A stretch of DNA of 54,911 nucleotides from 13-2-20CM-66-19 sp036273735 (GCA_036273735.1 DASUHA010000119.1:1-54911), one strand, 5' to 3'. Positions 1 to 8,638 are shown, counted from the first letter of the stretch. Program-made: numbers and translations. The notes: a model not told the origin generated them from the sequence alone.

Positions 1-339
1 ACGGATCGCACGCACCATGAGCGGAAAGGTCATGACGGCCGTCGCAAGCGTGGCTCCCGCGGTGCTGAAGGGCAGCTCGATCCCGAAGTGCGCGAGCAGC
101 CACCGCCCGGCGCCGCTGCGGCTGTCGAGCGATACCAGTAACAGGTAGCCCACGGCCACCGGTGGGAGCACCAGGGGCAGATGCACCAGGGCATCGAGCG
201 CCAGGGTGCCCGGGAAACGGCTTCTCGCGAGGAGGTAGGCGATGAGGATGGCGGGCGGCAGGCTGAATACGACGCTGCGCAGGGCGATCTCGCAACTGAG
301 GCGCAATGCATCGAGCTCAGCGGGAGTCAGTGAGGGCAT
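1..339 (-). CDS. modB: Molybdate ABC transporter permease ModB (N-terminal part, cut by window edge)
   Basis: Inner-membrane permease of the ModABC molybdate importer. The reading frame is open from the ATG at 339 to the window edge and gives 113 residues, about half of the usual ~229. It contains the ModB hallmarks HLPLVLPPVAVGYLL (residues 53-67) and AVMTFPLMVRAIR (101-113), and hydrophobic stretches near 19-38, 51-70 and 92-110. The EAA loop that contacts ModC would lie beyond the edge. No modA lies directly upstream; the next gene is the divergent small heat-shock gene, so the periplasmic binding protein must be encoded elsewhere or downstream. The molybdenum-cofactor genes at 11-13.7 kb are a possible functional link. 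Confidence 0.9.
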   Translation of the reverse strand, partial: MPSLTPAELDALRLSCEIALRSVVFSLPPAILIAYLLARSRFPGTLALDALVHLPLVLPPVAVGYLLLVSLDSRSGAGRWLLAHFGIELPFSTAGATLATAVMTFPLMVRAIR

Positions 340-440
340 GGCGGCTTGCTGTCGGGCGTAGACGCGGCGGTAAGAATGACCTTAACGCATGGGCCGGCAT
401 CTACGCACGCATCTTCGGCGCCCAGGGCAGCGCGGGGCTG

Positions 441-480
441 CGCGGCCGCATCCCTTGACTTGTCATCGCGCGGCCGCATC
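441..480. repeat. Short direct repeat upstream of hsp20-lon
   Basis: The 12-mer CGCGGCCGCATC occurs at 441-452 and again at 469-480, a 28-base period. Both copies are followed by a similar CTTG-containing stretch. The second copy contains the -10-like part of the proposed heat-shock promoter. Confidence 0.6.
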
Positions 481-481
481 T
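452..481 (+). promoter_or_regulatory. Sigma32 (RpoH)-like promoter for hsp20-lon
   Basis: CCCTTGAC (452-459), a 14-base spacer, then CCGCATCT (474-481). This matches the known RpoH consensus (CCCTTGAA, 13-15 bases, CCCCATTT) at 7/8 and 6/8 positions. Transcription would start near 487 and leave a leader of about 33 bases before the ATG at 520. Both downstream genes belong to families that are heat-shock regulated in E. coli and relatives. The match was made by eye. Confidence 0.5.
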
Positions 482-519
482 CTTGCCTCGGGTGCGGTCT
501 TTGCGGCCTCGAGTTACGA

Positions 520-942
520 ATGAGCGGCGAGCGGCAATTCGGCTGGATGTGGGTGGAGGCCTGCGAGGTCCTGGACAGGGCCGAGCGCCTGCAACGCCAG
601 TTCCTGCGCTACCTGGGACGCGGAGCCGACGCCGCGGTATGGGAGCCGCCCGTAGACATCCAGGAGAGCGCCGACGGCCTCATTCTGCTCTTTGCGCTCC
701 CCGGTGTCGTGCCCGAGGAGATCAGCCTGAGGCTCGAGCCGGCGGAGCTGATCCTGAGCGCCATGCGCCCGCTCAAGCTCAGCTCTGCTGATGCGGTGAT
801 CCGGCGGCTCGAGATTCCGCACGGACGCTTCTTTCGGCGTATTCCGCTCACCGGTGCGCCGCTCAAGTTGGCGGCGAGCCGCTATGAGCATGGCTGCCTC
901 GAAGTCCGGCTGACCCGGGAGTCCCAGGAGAGCGAGAGATAA
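520..942 (+). CDS. Hsp20/alpha-crystallin family small heat-shock protein
   Basis: ATP-independent holdase chaperone that binds unfolding proteins. The alpha-crystallin domain spans about residues 41-135 of 140, starting at WEPPVDI and including the FALPGV segment and a closing LEVRL strand; no C-terminal I-x-I motif is visible. The frame is open upstream to 346, but the domain and the length normal for bacterial Hsp20 favour the ATG at 520. Lon begins two bases after the stop, so the two are very probably cotranscribed. This joins a holdase with the protease that degrades misfolded proteins. Confidence 0.85.
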   Translation: MSGERQFGWMWVEACEVLDRAERLQRQFLRYLGRGADAAVWEPPVDIQESADGLILLFALPGVVPEEISLRLEPAELILSAMRPLKLSSADAVIRRLEIPHGRFFRRIPLTGAPLKLAASRYEHGCLEVRLTRESQESER

Positions 943-944
943 CC

Positions 945-3374
945 ATGGCTGACACCGATACCGATCAGACTCCTTCTACCCCGCGGATCGAGCTGCCGCC
1001 GCTGCCGGCCGATGCCGTGCCGGTGGTGGCGCTGCGCAACGTGGTGCTCTTCCCGGGGATCGTGTTGCCGGTCACCCTCGGGCGTGAGGAGAGTATCGCA
1101 GCTGCACAGGACGCAGTGCGCAGCGGCCGCAAAGTCGGCCTGCTGTTGCAGCGCGACCCGACCCTGGAGAAACCGTCGCCGACGGACCTCTACGAGATCG
1201 GTGTGCTTGCCACCGTGGTCCGCTACGTGACCGCCCCCGATGGCGCGCATCATATGGTCTGTCAGGGTGAGAGCCGATTCCGGCTGCGTGAGGTGGTGCG
1301 CGAGACGCCGTTCCTGGCCGCGCGCATCGAGACCATAGCCGAGCCGGAGGCCGCCGGCGCCGATATCGAGGCGCGCACGGACTTCCTCAAGCAACGGGCC
1401 GCCGAAGCACTGTCGCTGCTGCCGCAGGTGCCGGCAGAGCTGACGCGCACGATCATGGCTATCGACTCGCCAGGCCAGCTCGCAGATCTCATCGTGAGCT
1501 TCATGGACGTGAAGCCGGAGGAGAAGCAGGACCTGCTCGAGACCGTAGACCTCAAGGCGCGGCTCGACAAAGTCATGAAGCTGCTCGCCCATCGGGTCGA
1601 GGTGCTGAAGATCACCCGCGATATTACCGAACAGACACAGGCCGCCCTCGGCGAGCGCCAGCGCGAGGCCGTGTTGCGCGAGCAGCTGCATCAGCTGCAG
1701 AAGGAGCTCGGCGAAGGCGAGGGAGCTGGAGGGGACATCGCCGAGCTCGAGAAGGCGATCGCCGCCGCGCACATGCCCGCCGAGGTCGATGAGCAGGCAC
1801 GCAAGGAGTTGCGGCGCCTCGAGCGCATGAGTGAGGCCAGCCCCGAGTACGGCATGGTGCGTGGCTATCTCGAATTGCTGGTGGCGCTGCCCTGGAGCCA
1901 CGCGGACGTGGAGGATATCGACATCGAGCGGGCGCGGCGCGTGCTCGATGAGGACCACTATGGCCTGGAGAAGGTCAAGCGGCGCATCCTCGAGTATCTC
2001 GCCGTGCGCAAGCTCAACCCGGAAGGACGGAGCCCCATCCTCTGCTTCGTGGGCCCTCCGGGCGTAGGCAAGACATCACTCGGTCAGAGTGTCGCGCGGG
2101 CGCTCGGCCTCAAGTTCGTGCGCGCGAGTCTGGGCGGCGTGCACGATGAGGCGGAGATCCGCGGCCACCGCCGCACGTATGTCGGGGCTCTCCCCGGCAA
2201 CATCATCCAGGGTCTGCGCAAGGCGGGCACCCGCAACCCCGTGTTCATGCTCGATGAGATCGACAAGCTCGGCGCGAGCTTCCAGGGCGATCCGGCTTCG
2301 GCACTGCTCGAAGTGCTCGATCCCGAGCAGAACTCGACCTTCCGCGACAACTATCTCGCCCTGCCGTTCGACTTGAGCCACGTGCTCTTCGTCGCCACCG
2401 CCAACGTCCTCGACACCATCCCCGGCCCGCTGCGCGATCGGATGGAGATCATCGAGCTCACCGGCTACACGGAGGAGGAGAAGCTCGAGATCGCCAAACG
2501 CTACCTCGTCGCCCGCCAGCTCAAGGCCAATGGACTCAAGCCCGAACAGGCGAGCCTCGCCGACGCGGCGCTCTCGCGGCTCATCCGCGGGTACACCCGC
2601 GAATCCGGCTGCCGCAGTCTCGAGCGTCAGATCGGTGCGCTCCTGCGCCGAGCTGCCATGCGCATCGCGGAAGGCAAGGTCGAGAGCGTCCGGTTCGAGG
2701 CGAGCGATGTGGCCGAGGTGTTGGGACCCTCGCGCTTCGAGAACGAAGTCGCGCAACGGACCTCCGTGCCTGGCGTTGCCACGGGTCTCGCGTGGACGCC
2801 CGTCGGCGGGGACATCCTCTTCGTCGAGTCGGCGCGCATGCCGGGTAGCGGCAAGCTCATCCTGACGGGGCAGCTGGGTGATGTCATGAAGGAATCCGCC
2901 CAGGCCGCCCTCAGCCTCGTCAAGGCGCAGGCCGCCGACTTCGGCATCGATCCCAAGATCTTGGATCAGAGCGACATCCACGTGCACGTGCCCGCCGGGG
3001 CGATCCCCAAGGATGGCCCGAGCGCGGGGGTCGCCATGTTCGTCTCCCTGGCATCGCTCCTGCGACGCCGCCCCGTGCGGCCGGATGTAGCCATGACCGG
3101 TGAGATCAGCCTCCGGGGGCTCGTCCTGCCGGTCGGCGGAATCAAGGAGAAGACCATCGCCGCGGCGCGGGCGGGCATTCGCAAAGTGATTCTGCCTGCA
3201 CGCAACCGCCGCGATCTCGAGGACATTCCGCAGAGCGCGCGCGCGATGCTCGAGCTCGTGTGGGTGGAGCGCGTGTCGGAGGCGCTGGAGGTGGCTCTCG
3301 CACCTGCCGGCGAGAGCCAGAAGTCCGGTACGCGCCAGGGCGAGAAGGAGAAGGCCGAAGCCTCGGCCGCCTGA
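945..3374 (+). CDS. lon: ATP-dependent endopeptidase Lon
   Basis: Cytoplasmic AAA+ serine protease of 809 residues that degrades misfolded and regulatory proteins. The N-terminal LON domain covers about residues 25-220. It is followed by a coiled region, the AAA+ module with Walker A GPPGVGKTS at 370-378 and Walker B FMLDEID, and a C-terminal protease domain with the Ser-Lys dyad. Ser693 lies in PKDGPSAG and Lys736 in GGIKEKT, 43 residues apart as in E. coli. The ATG at 945 follows the hsp20 stop by two bases and a purine-rich CAGGAGAGCGAGAG stretch. The stop is one base from the end of the convergent safE-like gene. Confidence 0.98.
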   Translation: MADTDTDQTPSTPRIELPPLPADAVPVVALRNVVLFPGIVLPVTLGREESIAAAQDAVRSGRKVGLLLQRDPTLEKPSPTDLYEIGVLATVVRYVTAPDGAHHMVCQGESRFRLREVVRETPFLAARIETIAEPEAAGADIEARTDFLKQRAAEALSLLPQVPAELTRTIMAIDSPGQLADLIVSFMDVKPEEKQDLLETVDLKARLDKVMKLLAHRVEVLKITRDITEQTQAALGERQREAVLREQLHQLQKELGEGEGAGGDIAELEKAIAAAHMPAEVDEQARKELRRLERMSEASPEYGMVRGYLELLVALPWSHADVEDIDIERARRVLDEDHYGLEKVKRRILEYLAVRKLNPEGRSPILCFVGPPGVGKTSLGQSVARALGLKFVRASLGGVHDEAEIRGHRRTYVGALPGNIIQGLRKAGTRNPVFMLDEIDKLGASFQGDPASALLEVLDPEQNSTFRDNYLALPFDLSHVLFVATANVLDTIPGPLRDRMEIIELTGYTEEEKLEIAKRYLVARQLKANGLKPEQASLADAALSRLIRGYTRESGCRSLERQIGALLRRAAMRIAEGKVESVRFEASDVAEVLGPSRFENEVAQRTSVPGVATGLAWTPVGGDILFVESARMPGSGKLILTGQLGDVMKESAQAALSLVKAQAADFGIDPKILDQSDIHVHVPAGAIPKDGPSAGVAMFVSLASLLRRRPVRPDVAMTGEISLRGLVLPVGGIKEKTIAAARAGIRKVILPARNRRDLEDIPQSARAMLELVWVERVSEALEVALAPAGESQKSGTRQGEKEKAEASAA

Positions 3375-3375
3375 C

Positions 3376-4125
3376 TCACGACAAGGTGTTGAACAGCCCG
3401 GCTGCCCCGAGGACTACGACCACCACACCGACCGCTGTTGCGGCAGCACGCGATGGGACGTGCCGCGTGACCCATGCCGACAAGGGAGCTGCGGCCGCGC
3501 CACCGATCAGTAGGGCGATGACGATGTCATATCTCATGTGGCCCATCTGCGTCCACAACGCGATGCTGGTGGCGAGGGCAACGAAGAAATCCACTGCGTT
3601 GGCGGTGCCGATCGCATAACGCGGAGCGACGCCGCGAGCGATCATGGTCGAGGTCACTATGGTTCCCCAACCACCACCGCCGATCGCATCGAGGAACCCT
3701 GCGACCAGGCCCAGTGTCGGCCCGGGTGCCCCGGCGGCAAGTGGCGGCGCGCGCTTGAACGCCACGCGGCCCACGACGCAAAGTCCCGTGATGATGAGAT
3801 AGGTCCATACGAAGGGGCGGATGGCATGTGTTGGCACATGCGCCAGCACCGTCGCTCCAACTACGCCACCGACAACGCCTGGCGCAAGTAAGGATAAGAA
3901 GATCTTCCGGTCGAGATTGCGAAACCACGCGTGCGAGGCACTGGAGATGCCCGACGTCACGACCTCCGCTGCGTGCACGGTGGCGCTGGTGATGAGCGGC
4001 GGAATGCCCAGAGTCGCGAGAATGGAGCTGGCGGAAATGCCGTAACCCATGCCGACGCAGCCATCGACCATCTGGGCGATGAAGCCCACCGGAATGAGCC
4101 ACAGGACGTGTGATGACAATGTCAT
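3376..4125 (-). CDS. TauE/SafE-family membrane permease
   Basis: Predicted inner-membrane protein of 249 residues with seven or eight hydrophobic segments, including the family-type GFIAQMVDGCVGMGYG near the N-terminus and GFLDAIGGGGWG in the middle. TauE/SafE proteins move sulfite, sulfonates or related anions. It sits eight bases after the stop of cysK and ends the cysH-cysG-cysK unit, so export of sulfite or uptake of a sulfur oxyanion is the likely role (inference from context). The frame extends upstream to 4221, but that part overlaps cysK and lacks family features, so I chose the ATG at 4125. Confidence 0.85.
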   Translation of the reverse strand: MTLSSHVLWLIPVGFIAQMVDGCVGMGYGISASSILATLGIPPLITSATVHAAEVVTSGISSASHAWFRNLDRKIFLSLLAPGVVGGVVGATVLAHVPTHAIRPFVWTYLIITGLCVVGRVAFKRAPPLAAGAPGPTLGLVAGFLDAIGGGGWGTIVTSTMIARGVAPRYAIGTANAVDFFVALATSIALWTQMGHMRYDIVIALLIGGAAAAPLSAWVTRHVPSRAAATAVGVVVVVLGAAGLFNTLS

Positions 4126-4133
4126 GGCGCCGC

Positions 4134-5159
4134 TCAGGCAACCATGACTTTGTCGAGAGCGATCGGCGGTGCGGAGCCGGCTTGCGCGGCTTCGGCCGTG
4201 AAGCCCTTCGACTCGAGCCACTGCGAATTGAACAGGCGCGACTGATATTTCGCTCCACCGTCGCAGAGCACGGTGACGACGGTGTGACCGGGGCCGAGCT
4301 CCCGCGCGACTCTCACGGCCGCGGCGACATTGATACCGCTCGTGCTGCCGAGGAAGAGGCCTTCCTCACGCAGCAGACGGTAGACGAAGCGGACGGTCTC
4401 GGGATCCTCGATGTGCACGGCATCATCGATGGGTGCGTCCTTGAGATTGGCCGTGATGCGTCCGATGCCGATCCCCTCGGTGATCGACCCGGAGCCTGTT
4501 GCCTTCAGCGTCCCGTTCCGTACGTACGCGTAGAGGCTGCTGCCCGGAGGATCAGCCAGCACGCAGCGAACGACCCGGCGGCGCGACTTGAGGTACTCGG
4601 AGACACCGGCGAACGTGCCGCCGGTTCCCGAGGAGGAGACGAAGGCATCCACGCGCCCCGAAGTCTCTTCCCAGATCTCGGGCCCCGTCGTCTCGATATG
4701 CGCCTGGCGGTTGGCCGTGTTGTCGAACTGGTTGGCCCAGATGGCATTCGGGAGGCTCGCGGCGAGCCGCTGGGAGACCTTCTGATACTGGTTGGGATTG
4801 CTGTAGGGAACGGTAGGGACCTTGTGGACCTCGGCGCCGAGCGTCTCGAGCAGCCGGTACTTCTCCGGCGACTGATTGTCGGGCATCACGATGATGCAGC
4901 GGTAGCCACGCGCATTGCAGACGTGAGCGAGCCCGATTCCGGTGTTGCCGGCCGTACCCTCGACGACCGTGCCGCCTGGAGCGAGCTCGCCGCTGCGCTC
5001 GGCGGCGAGCACGATGGCCCGCGCGGCGCGGTCCTTGACGGACCCGCCGGGGTTCATGAACTCGGCCTTGCCGAGCACCTCACAGCCGGTCTCCTCGCTC
5101 ACCCGCCGCAGCCTGATCAGCGGAGTGTGGCCGACCGACCCGATGAACCCGTCACGCAT
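4134..5159 (-). CDS. cysK: Cysteine synthase (O-acetylserine sulfhydrylase family, PLP)
   Basis: Fold-type II PLP enzyme that makes cysteine from O-acetylserine and sulfide. The 341-residue protein has the PLP lysine in NPGGSVKDR (Lys42), the GTAGNTGIG substrate loop, the SSSGTGGT phosphate-binding loop and a GSTSGIN motif near the C-terminus. It is longer than E. coli CysK (323) or CysM (303), and the TEGIGIGRI stretch resembles the fungal-type cysteine synthase subgroup; a cystathionine beta-synthase-like activity cannot be excluded. Start chosen at the ATG at 5159 (MRDGFIG), where homology begins; the frame is open further upstream inside cysG. Third gene of cysH-cysG-cysK-safE. Confidence 0.9.
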   Translation of the reverse strand: MRDGFIGSVGHTPLIRLRRVSEETGCEVLGKAEFMNPGGSVKDRAARAIVLAAERSGELAPGGTVVEGTAGNTGIGLAHVCNARGYRCIIVMPDNQSPEKYRLLETLGAEVHKVPTVPYSNPNQYQKVSQRLAASLPNAIWANQFDNTANRQAHIETTGPEIWEETSGRVDAFVSSSGTGGTFAGVSEYLKSRRRVVRCVLADPPGSSLYAYVRNGTLKATGSGSITEGIGIGRITANLKDAPIDDAVHIEDPETVRFVYRLLREEGLFLGSTSGINVAAAVRVARELGPGHTVVTVLCDGGAKYQSRLFNSQWLESKGFTAEAAQAGSAPPIALDKVMVA

Positions 5160-5175
5160 GCAGTGCCTTTCCGAA

Positions 5176-6621
5176 TCAAATGGGCTGACTGAGATCAGCG
5201 GCGGTCTCCGCCGCCAAAGGACGGGCCGGGCTCGCTGCCGGCTCGCCTGGGGCCGCCACCTCGCCGACGATGAGCAGGGCGGGGGGTGAGATACCCGCCC
5301 GGCTGCCGAGGTCGGCGATTTCCGCAAGTGTACCGCGGAGTACACGCTGCTCGGGGAGCGTCGCACGCTCGATGAGCGCTGCCGGAAGCGTCTCGGTAGC
5401 CCCGGCAGAGCGCAGCCGATCCACGATGGCTCCGAGCTTACCCACACCCATGTAGAAAACGAGTGTCTGACCCCTCTGTGCGAGCGTGCTCCAGTCGAGC
5501 GAGTCCTCACCGGGTGTGTGTCCTGTGACGAAGGTCACACTCTGCGAGAGCCCGCGCCGGGTCAGCGGGATGCCGGCGGAGGCCGCAGCCCCGAGAGCCG
5601 CCGTAATACCCGGGACGACGAGATGGGGAATGCCGTGGCGCAGCAGAGCCTCGACCTCCTCGCCGCCGCGCCCGAAGATGAACGGGTCGCCTCCCTTCAG
5701 GCGTGCCACTTTGAGCCCCTCGCGGGCGAATCGGATCATGAGCTCGTGAATGTCTTCCTGCGCCGTCCGCTCATCACCAGCGCCATGGCTCTTGCCGACG
5801 AAGATCCGCCGCGCTTCGCGCCGGGAACGCTCGAGCACCACCGCGGGCACCAGCCTGTCATAAAGCACGACGTCAGCCTGTTGCAGCAGCTGCAGCGCGC
5901 GCAGCGTGAGCAGATCCGGGTCGCCGGGACCCGCCCCGATGAGATAGACCTCGCCGAGCGGGGTGCCCCCGGTTGCGGCCGAGGTGGTGAGTTGGGAAAC
6001 CAACAGCTCCGCCTCGAAGGCTCGCTGCGCGCCCGGCTCATCGCCCACCAACAGGCGACTGCCTGCCTGGCCGCGTACGACCCGCTCCCAGAGCGCGCGG
6101 CGCGCCGCGGCGCCGAGTGCCCGCTGCACGCTCCTGCGCCGCTCGCCCATGAAGCGGGCGAGGGCGCCGAGACGCGCTGGAAGGAGGGCTTCGATCTGCT
6201 CGCGCACCCATCGGGCGAGCACGGGCGCCTGTCCGGCGGAGCCCACCGCAACCAGCACCGGAGAACGGTCGATGATGGCCGGGAAGATGAAGGTTGAAAG
6301 CGAAGCGTCGTCGACGACGTTGATTGGCACACCGCGCTCACGCGCGGCTTCAGAAACGGCGGTGTTGACCTCTCTGAGACCGGTTGCCGCTATGGCGATG
6401 GCAGCGCCGTCCAGGTGTGCTGGTACGAACCTTTCGGCGAGGTAGGTCAGCTCGCCGGCCGCAAGGCGGTTACGGAGCTCCTCGTGCAGTTGCGGCGCGA
6501 CCACGATCACGTGAGCGCCAGATCTCACCAACAACTCCGCCTTGCGTGCTGCGATGCGTCCGCCGCCGACGATGACCGCGCGCGCCGAACGCAGCTGCAG
6601 AAATACCGGCAGATAATCCAT
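5176..6621 (-). CDS. cysG: Siroheme synthase CysG (trifunctional)
   Basis: Makes siroheme, the prosthetic group of sulfite reductase, from uroporphyrinogen III. The N-terminal half (CysG-B type) has the dinucleotide-binding VIVGGGRIAARKAELL near residues 16-31 and performs precorrin-2 oxidation and ferrochelation. The C-terminal half is an SAM-dependent uroporphyrinogen-III methyltransferase with VYLIGAGPGDPDLLTLRA, DVVLYDRLV, LKGGDPFIFGRGGEE and VTGHTP. Length 481 is close to E. coli CysG (457). The ATG at 6621 (MDYLPVFL) matches the usual N-terminus; the open frame upstream overlaps cysH. Spacing of 17 and 16 bases to cysH and cysK indicates one operon, supplying the cofactor of CysI encoded nearby. 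Confidence 0.97.
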   Translation of the reverse strand: MDYLPVFLQLRSARAVIVGGGRIAARKAELLVRSGAHVIVVAPQLHEELRNRLAAGELTYLAERFVPAHLDGAAIAIAATGLREVNTAVSEAARERGVPINVVDDASLSTFIFPAIIDRSPVLVAVGSAGQAPVLARWVREQIEALLPARLGALARFMGERRRSVQRALGAAARRALWERVVRGQAGSRLLVGDEPGAQRAFEAELLVSQLTTSAATGGTPLGEVYLIGAGPGDPDLLTLRALQLLQQADVVLYDRLVPAVVLERSRREARRIFVGKSHGAGDERTAQEDIHELMIRFAREGLKVARLKGGDPFIFGRGGEEVEALLRHGIPHLVVPGITAALGAAASAGIPLTRRGLSQSVTFVTGHTPGEDSLDWSTLAQRGQTLVFYMGVGKLGAIVDRLRSAGATETLPAALIERATLPEQRVLRGTLAEIADLGSRAGISPPALLIVGEVAAPGEPAASPARPLAAETAADLSQPI

Positions 6622-6638
6622 CGGTTTCTGACCGCGTG

Positions 6639-7358
6639 TCAGGCTTGCGCGGCCGCATGGCGCACTCTGGGATGTAAGCCGCATTCGCGAGACTCGGGTT
6701 GCTCCCACCACCAGCGGCCGGCACGGCGGCTCTCACCCGGCTGAATCGCGCGAGTACAGGGAGAGCACCCGATGCTGGGGAACTGGCGGTCGTGCAGCGA
6801 ATTGTACGGCAGCCTGCGGGCACGGATGTACTGCCAGATCTCCGCCTCGCTCCAATCGAGCAGGGGGCTCACCTTGTAGAGACCGTGCTCGGCGTCCCAC
6901 TCGAGGGGCTGTGCCTGGGCGCGCGCTGCGGACTGCTCCCGCCGCACACCGGTCACCCACGCGGTGTAGCCCTCGATCGCACGCTTGAAAGGCTCCACTT
7001 TGCGCACCTGGCAGCAGGCGAGGCGCGCCTCCAGACTGTGATAGAAGCCGTTGATGCCTCGCGCGGAGACCAGCTGCTCGAGCGCCCGCGCATCCGGGTA
7101 GACCAGATGCAGCGTGCGCTTGTAGCGCCGCTCGAGCTTTTCGAGCAGATCATAAGTCTCCTGATGGAGACGCCCGGTATCGATGCTGAACATGTCGATC
7201 TCGGGCACGTGCGTCCAGATGATGTCGGTGAGCACCATCGCCTCGGCTCCGAGGCTGTTCGAGTAGATGACCCGGCCGTGCTCGCGAACGGCACCCAGGA
7301 GCTGCTCGCGCAGGTCCGACGCCTTCTGCTCGAGATCGAGATTCAATAGCTCGCCCAT
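6639..7358 (-). CDS. cysH: Assimilatory APS/PAPS reductase CysH, 4Fe-4S type
   Basis: Reduces activated sulfate to sulfite with electrons from thioredoxin or glutaredoxin. The 239-residue protein has the PP-loop-like SNSLGAEAMVL, the IDTGRLHQET motif, two cysteine pairs (Cys115-Cys116 in ACCQVRK and Cys198/Cys201 in GCSPCTRA) and the catalytic Cys226 in ECGLH. The paired cysteines ligate a 4Fe-4S cluster and mark the class that uses adenylyl sulfate directly; E. coli CysH, which needs PAPS, lacks them. This predicts that APS kinase is not needed for this route. First gene of the reverse unit cysH-cysG-cysK-safE; a -10-like hexamer lies seven bases before its ATG. Confidence 0.95.
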   Translation of the reverse strand: MGELLNLDLEQKASDLREQLLGAVREHGRVIYSNSLGAEAMVLTDIIWTHVPEIDMFSIDTGRLHQETYDLLEKLERRYKRTLHLVYPDARALEQLVSARGINGFYHSLEARLACCQVRKVEPFKRAIEGYTAWVTGVRREQSAARAQAQPLEWDAEHGLYKVSPLLDWSEAEIWQYIRARRLPYNSLHDRQFPSIGCSPCTRAIQPGESRRAGRWWWEQPESRECGLHPRVRHAAAQA

Positions 7359-7365
7359 GCGAAGA

Positions 7366-7371
7366 ACTATA
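7366..7371 (-). promoter_or_regulatory. -10-like TATAGT immediately upstream of cysH
   Basis: On the reverse strand TATAGT is followed by TCTTCGC and then the cysH ATG, a gap of seven bases without a Shine-Dalgarno sequence. This would place +1 at or one base from the start codon. No -35 match is visible (TCTAGA at the expected place), as is common for activator-dependent cys promoters. Confidence 0.45.
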
Positions 7372-7523
7372 GCGACGATGCCCCACCCTCTAGAACGAAT
7401 GATTTCTTCTGAGCGACTGCGGGTCGGTTATGGCCTCTACCCCCTCTGGGCAGTCGCCGCATGAGCCACGGTTGCGCTAGGCTCTGCCATCCGGTCAGGA
7501 CTACCCAACGGGGGTCGAGGTCG

Positions 7524-8495
7524 ATGAAGCTGCACCAGTTGCGTTATCTGGCCGCCGTGGCCCAGAGCGGCCTCAACATCACGGCGGCGGCGCAGAAGCT
7601 GCATACCTCCCAACCCGGGGTCAGCAAGCAGATCAAGCTTCTCGAGGACGAGCTCGGCTTCCAGATCTTCGTGCGCGAGGGCCGCAACCTGACCCGTATC
7701 ACGCCCGCCGGCCAGCAGGTGATCGACCGGGCGCTGCACATCCTGCAGGAGGCGCAGAGCATCCGTGCGCTCTCGACGGAGCTGCGGGATGAGGGCAGGG
7801 GAAGTCTCTCGATCGGCACCACCCACACCCAGGCCCGTTACGTCCTGCCCGACGTCATCCGTGAGTTCCTGTCGAAGTACCCGAACGTACGCCTGAACCT
7901 GCACCAGGGAACCTCGGAGCAGATCGCCGAGATGGTGGCCCAGGATCGCATCGACTGCGCCATCAACACCGGCTCCGAGCGCCTCTTCTCCGACCTCACG
8001 ATCCTCCCGTGCTACCGCTGGAACCGCGTAGCCATCGTCCCCCGCGACCACCCCCTCGCCGGCGCCGGCAAGCTCACCTACCGCGCGCTCGCCGCCTATC
8101 CCATCATCACCTATACATTCAGCTTCTCCGGCCCTTCTTCCCTGATCGACGGCTTCGCCAAAGCCAACCTCACACCCAACGTAGCCATCACCGCCCGCGA
8201 CTCCGACGTGATCGTCACCTACGTCCGCCTGGGCCTCGGCGTAGGCATAGTGGCCCACATGGCCGTGGACGAGAACGACCCCGACCTCGCCGTCATAGAC
8301 GCCTCCCACCTCCTGCCGGCCCACACCACCTGGCTCGGCTTTCGCCGCGGCACCCTCCTGCGCAAATACATGTACGACTTCGCCCAACTCCTGGCCCCCC
8401 ACCTGGACCGGCGCCTGGTAGAGCGTGCCCACCGCGCCAACACCCCGGAGGAAACCGCCGAAATGTTCGCCGACATCAAGCTACCGATGAGGTAA
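7524..8495 (+). CDS. cysB: LysR-type sulfur regulator CysB
   Basis: Transcription regulator of sulfur assimilation, normally activated by (N-/O-)acetylserine. The 323 residues match CysB length. The N-terminal winged helix-turn-helix (MKLHQLRYLAAV ... TSQPGVSKQIKLLEDELG) is followed by the periplasmic-binding-like effector domain with the SIGTTHTQARYVLP ligand loop, typical of CysB/Cbl. I took the ATG at 7524, where homology starts, over the in-frame ATG at 7461. It is divergent from cysH and convergent with cysI-DUF934, so it sits between the operons it probably controls. Confidence 0.93.
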   Translation: MKLHQLRYLAAVAQSGLNITAAAQKLHTSQPGVSKQIKLLEDELGFQIFVREGRNLTRITPAGQQVIDRALHILQEAQSIRALSTELRDEGRGSLSIGTTHTQARYVLPDVIREFLSKYPNVRLNLHQGTSEQIAEMVAQDRIDCAINTGSERLFSDLTILPCYRWNRVAIVPRDHPLAGAGKLTYRALAAYPIITYTFSFSGPSSLIDGFAKANLTPNVAITARDSDVIVTYVRLGLGVGIVAHMAVDENDPDLAVIDASHLLPAHTTWLGFRRGTLLRKYMYDFAQLLAPHLDRRLVERAHRANTPEETAEMFADIKLPMR

Positions 8496-8547
8496 GTTCC
8501 AGGCGCAAGCGCACAGCACCAGCCTCACGCAAAAGCGCGGGATCGGG

Positions 8548-8638
8548 CAAAATCATTTTTCCGGGAGGCTCAAAAACAGGATGTTTTTGCGCCAGCCTCC
8601 ATGGACGGATCCACGGCGGTCCCGGAAAAATGATTTTG
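8548..8638. repeat. Nested palindromic intergenic element (REP/MITE-like)
   Basis: Two 19-base arms, CAAAATCATTTTTCCGGGA (8548-8566) and its exact reverse complement (8620-8638), flank an inner hairpin. That hairpin has stems GGAGGCT/AGCCTCC (8564-8570, 8594-8600) and CAAAAACA/TGTTTTTG (8571-8578, 8582-8589) with a GGA loop and a four-base bulge. The outer and inner stems share three bases, so they partly exclude each other. It fills the gap between convergent cysB and the DUF934 gene and could end transcription from both sides. I noticed no second copy in the window. Confidence 0.75.

Noticed and set aside
346..519. N-terminal extension of the small heat-shock protein from the ATG at 346
   Set aside because: The extension is low-complexity, contains the proposed promoter, and makes the protein 58 residues longer than usual for the family.
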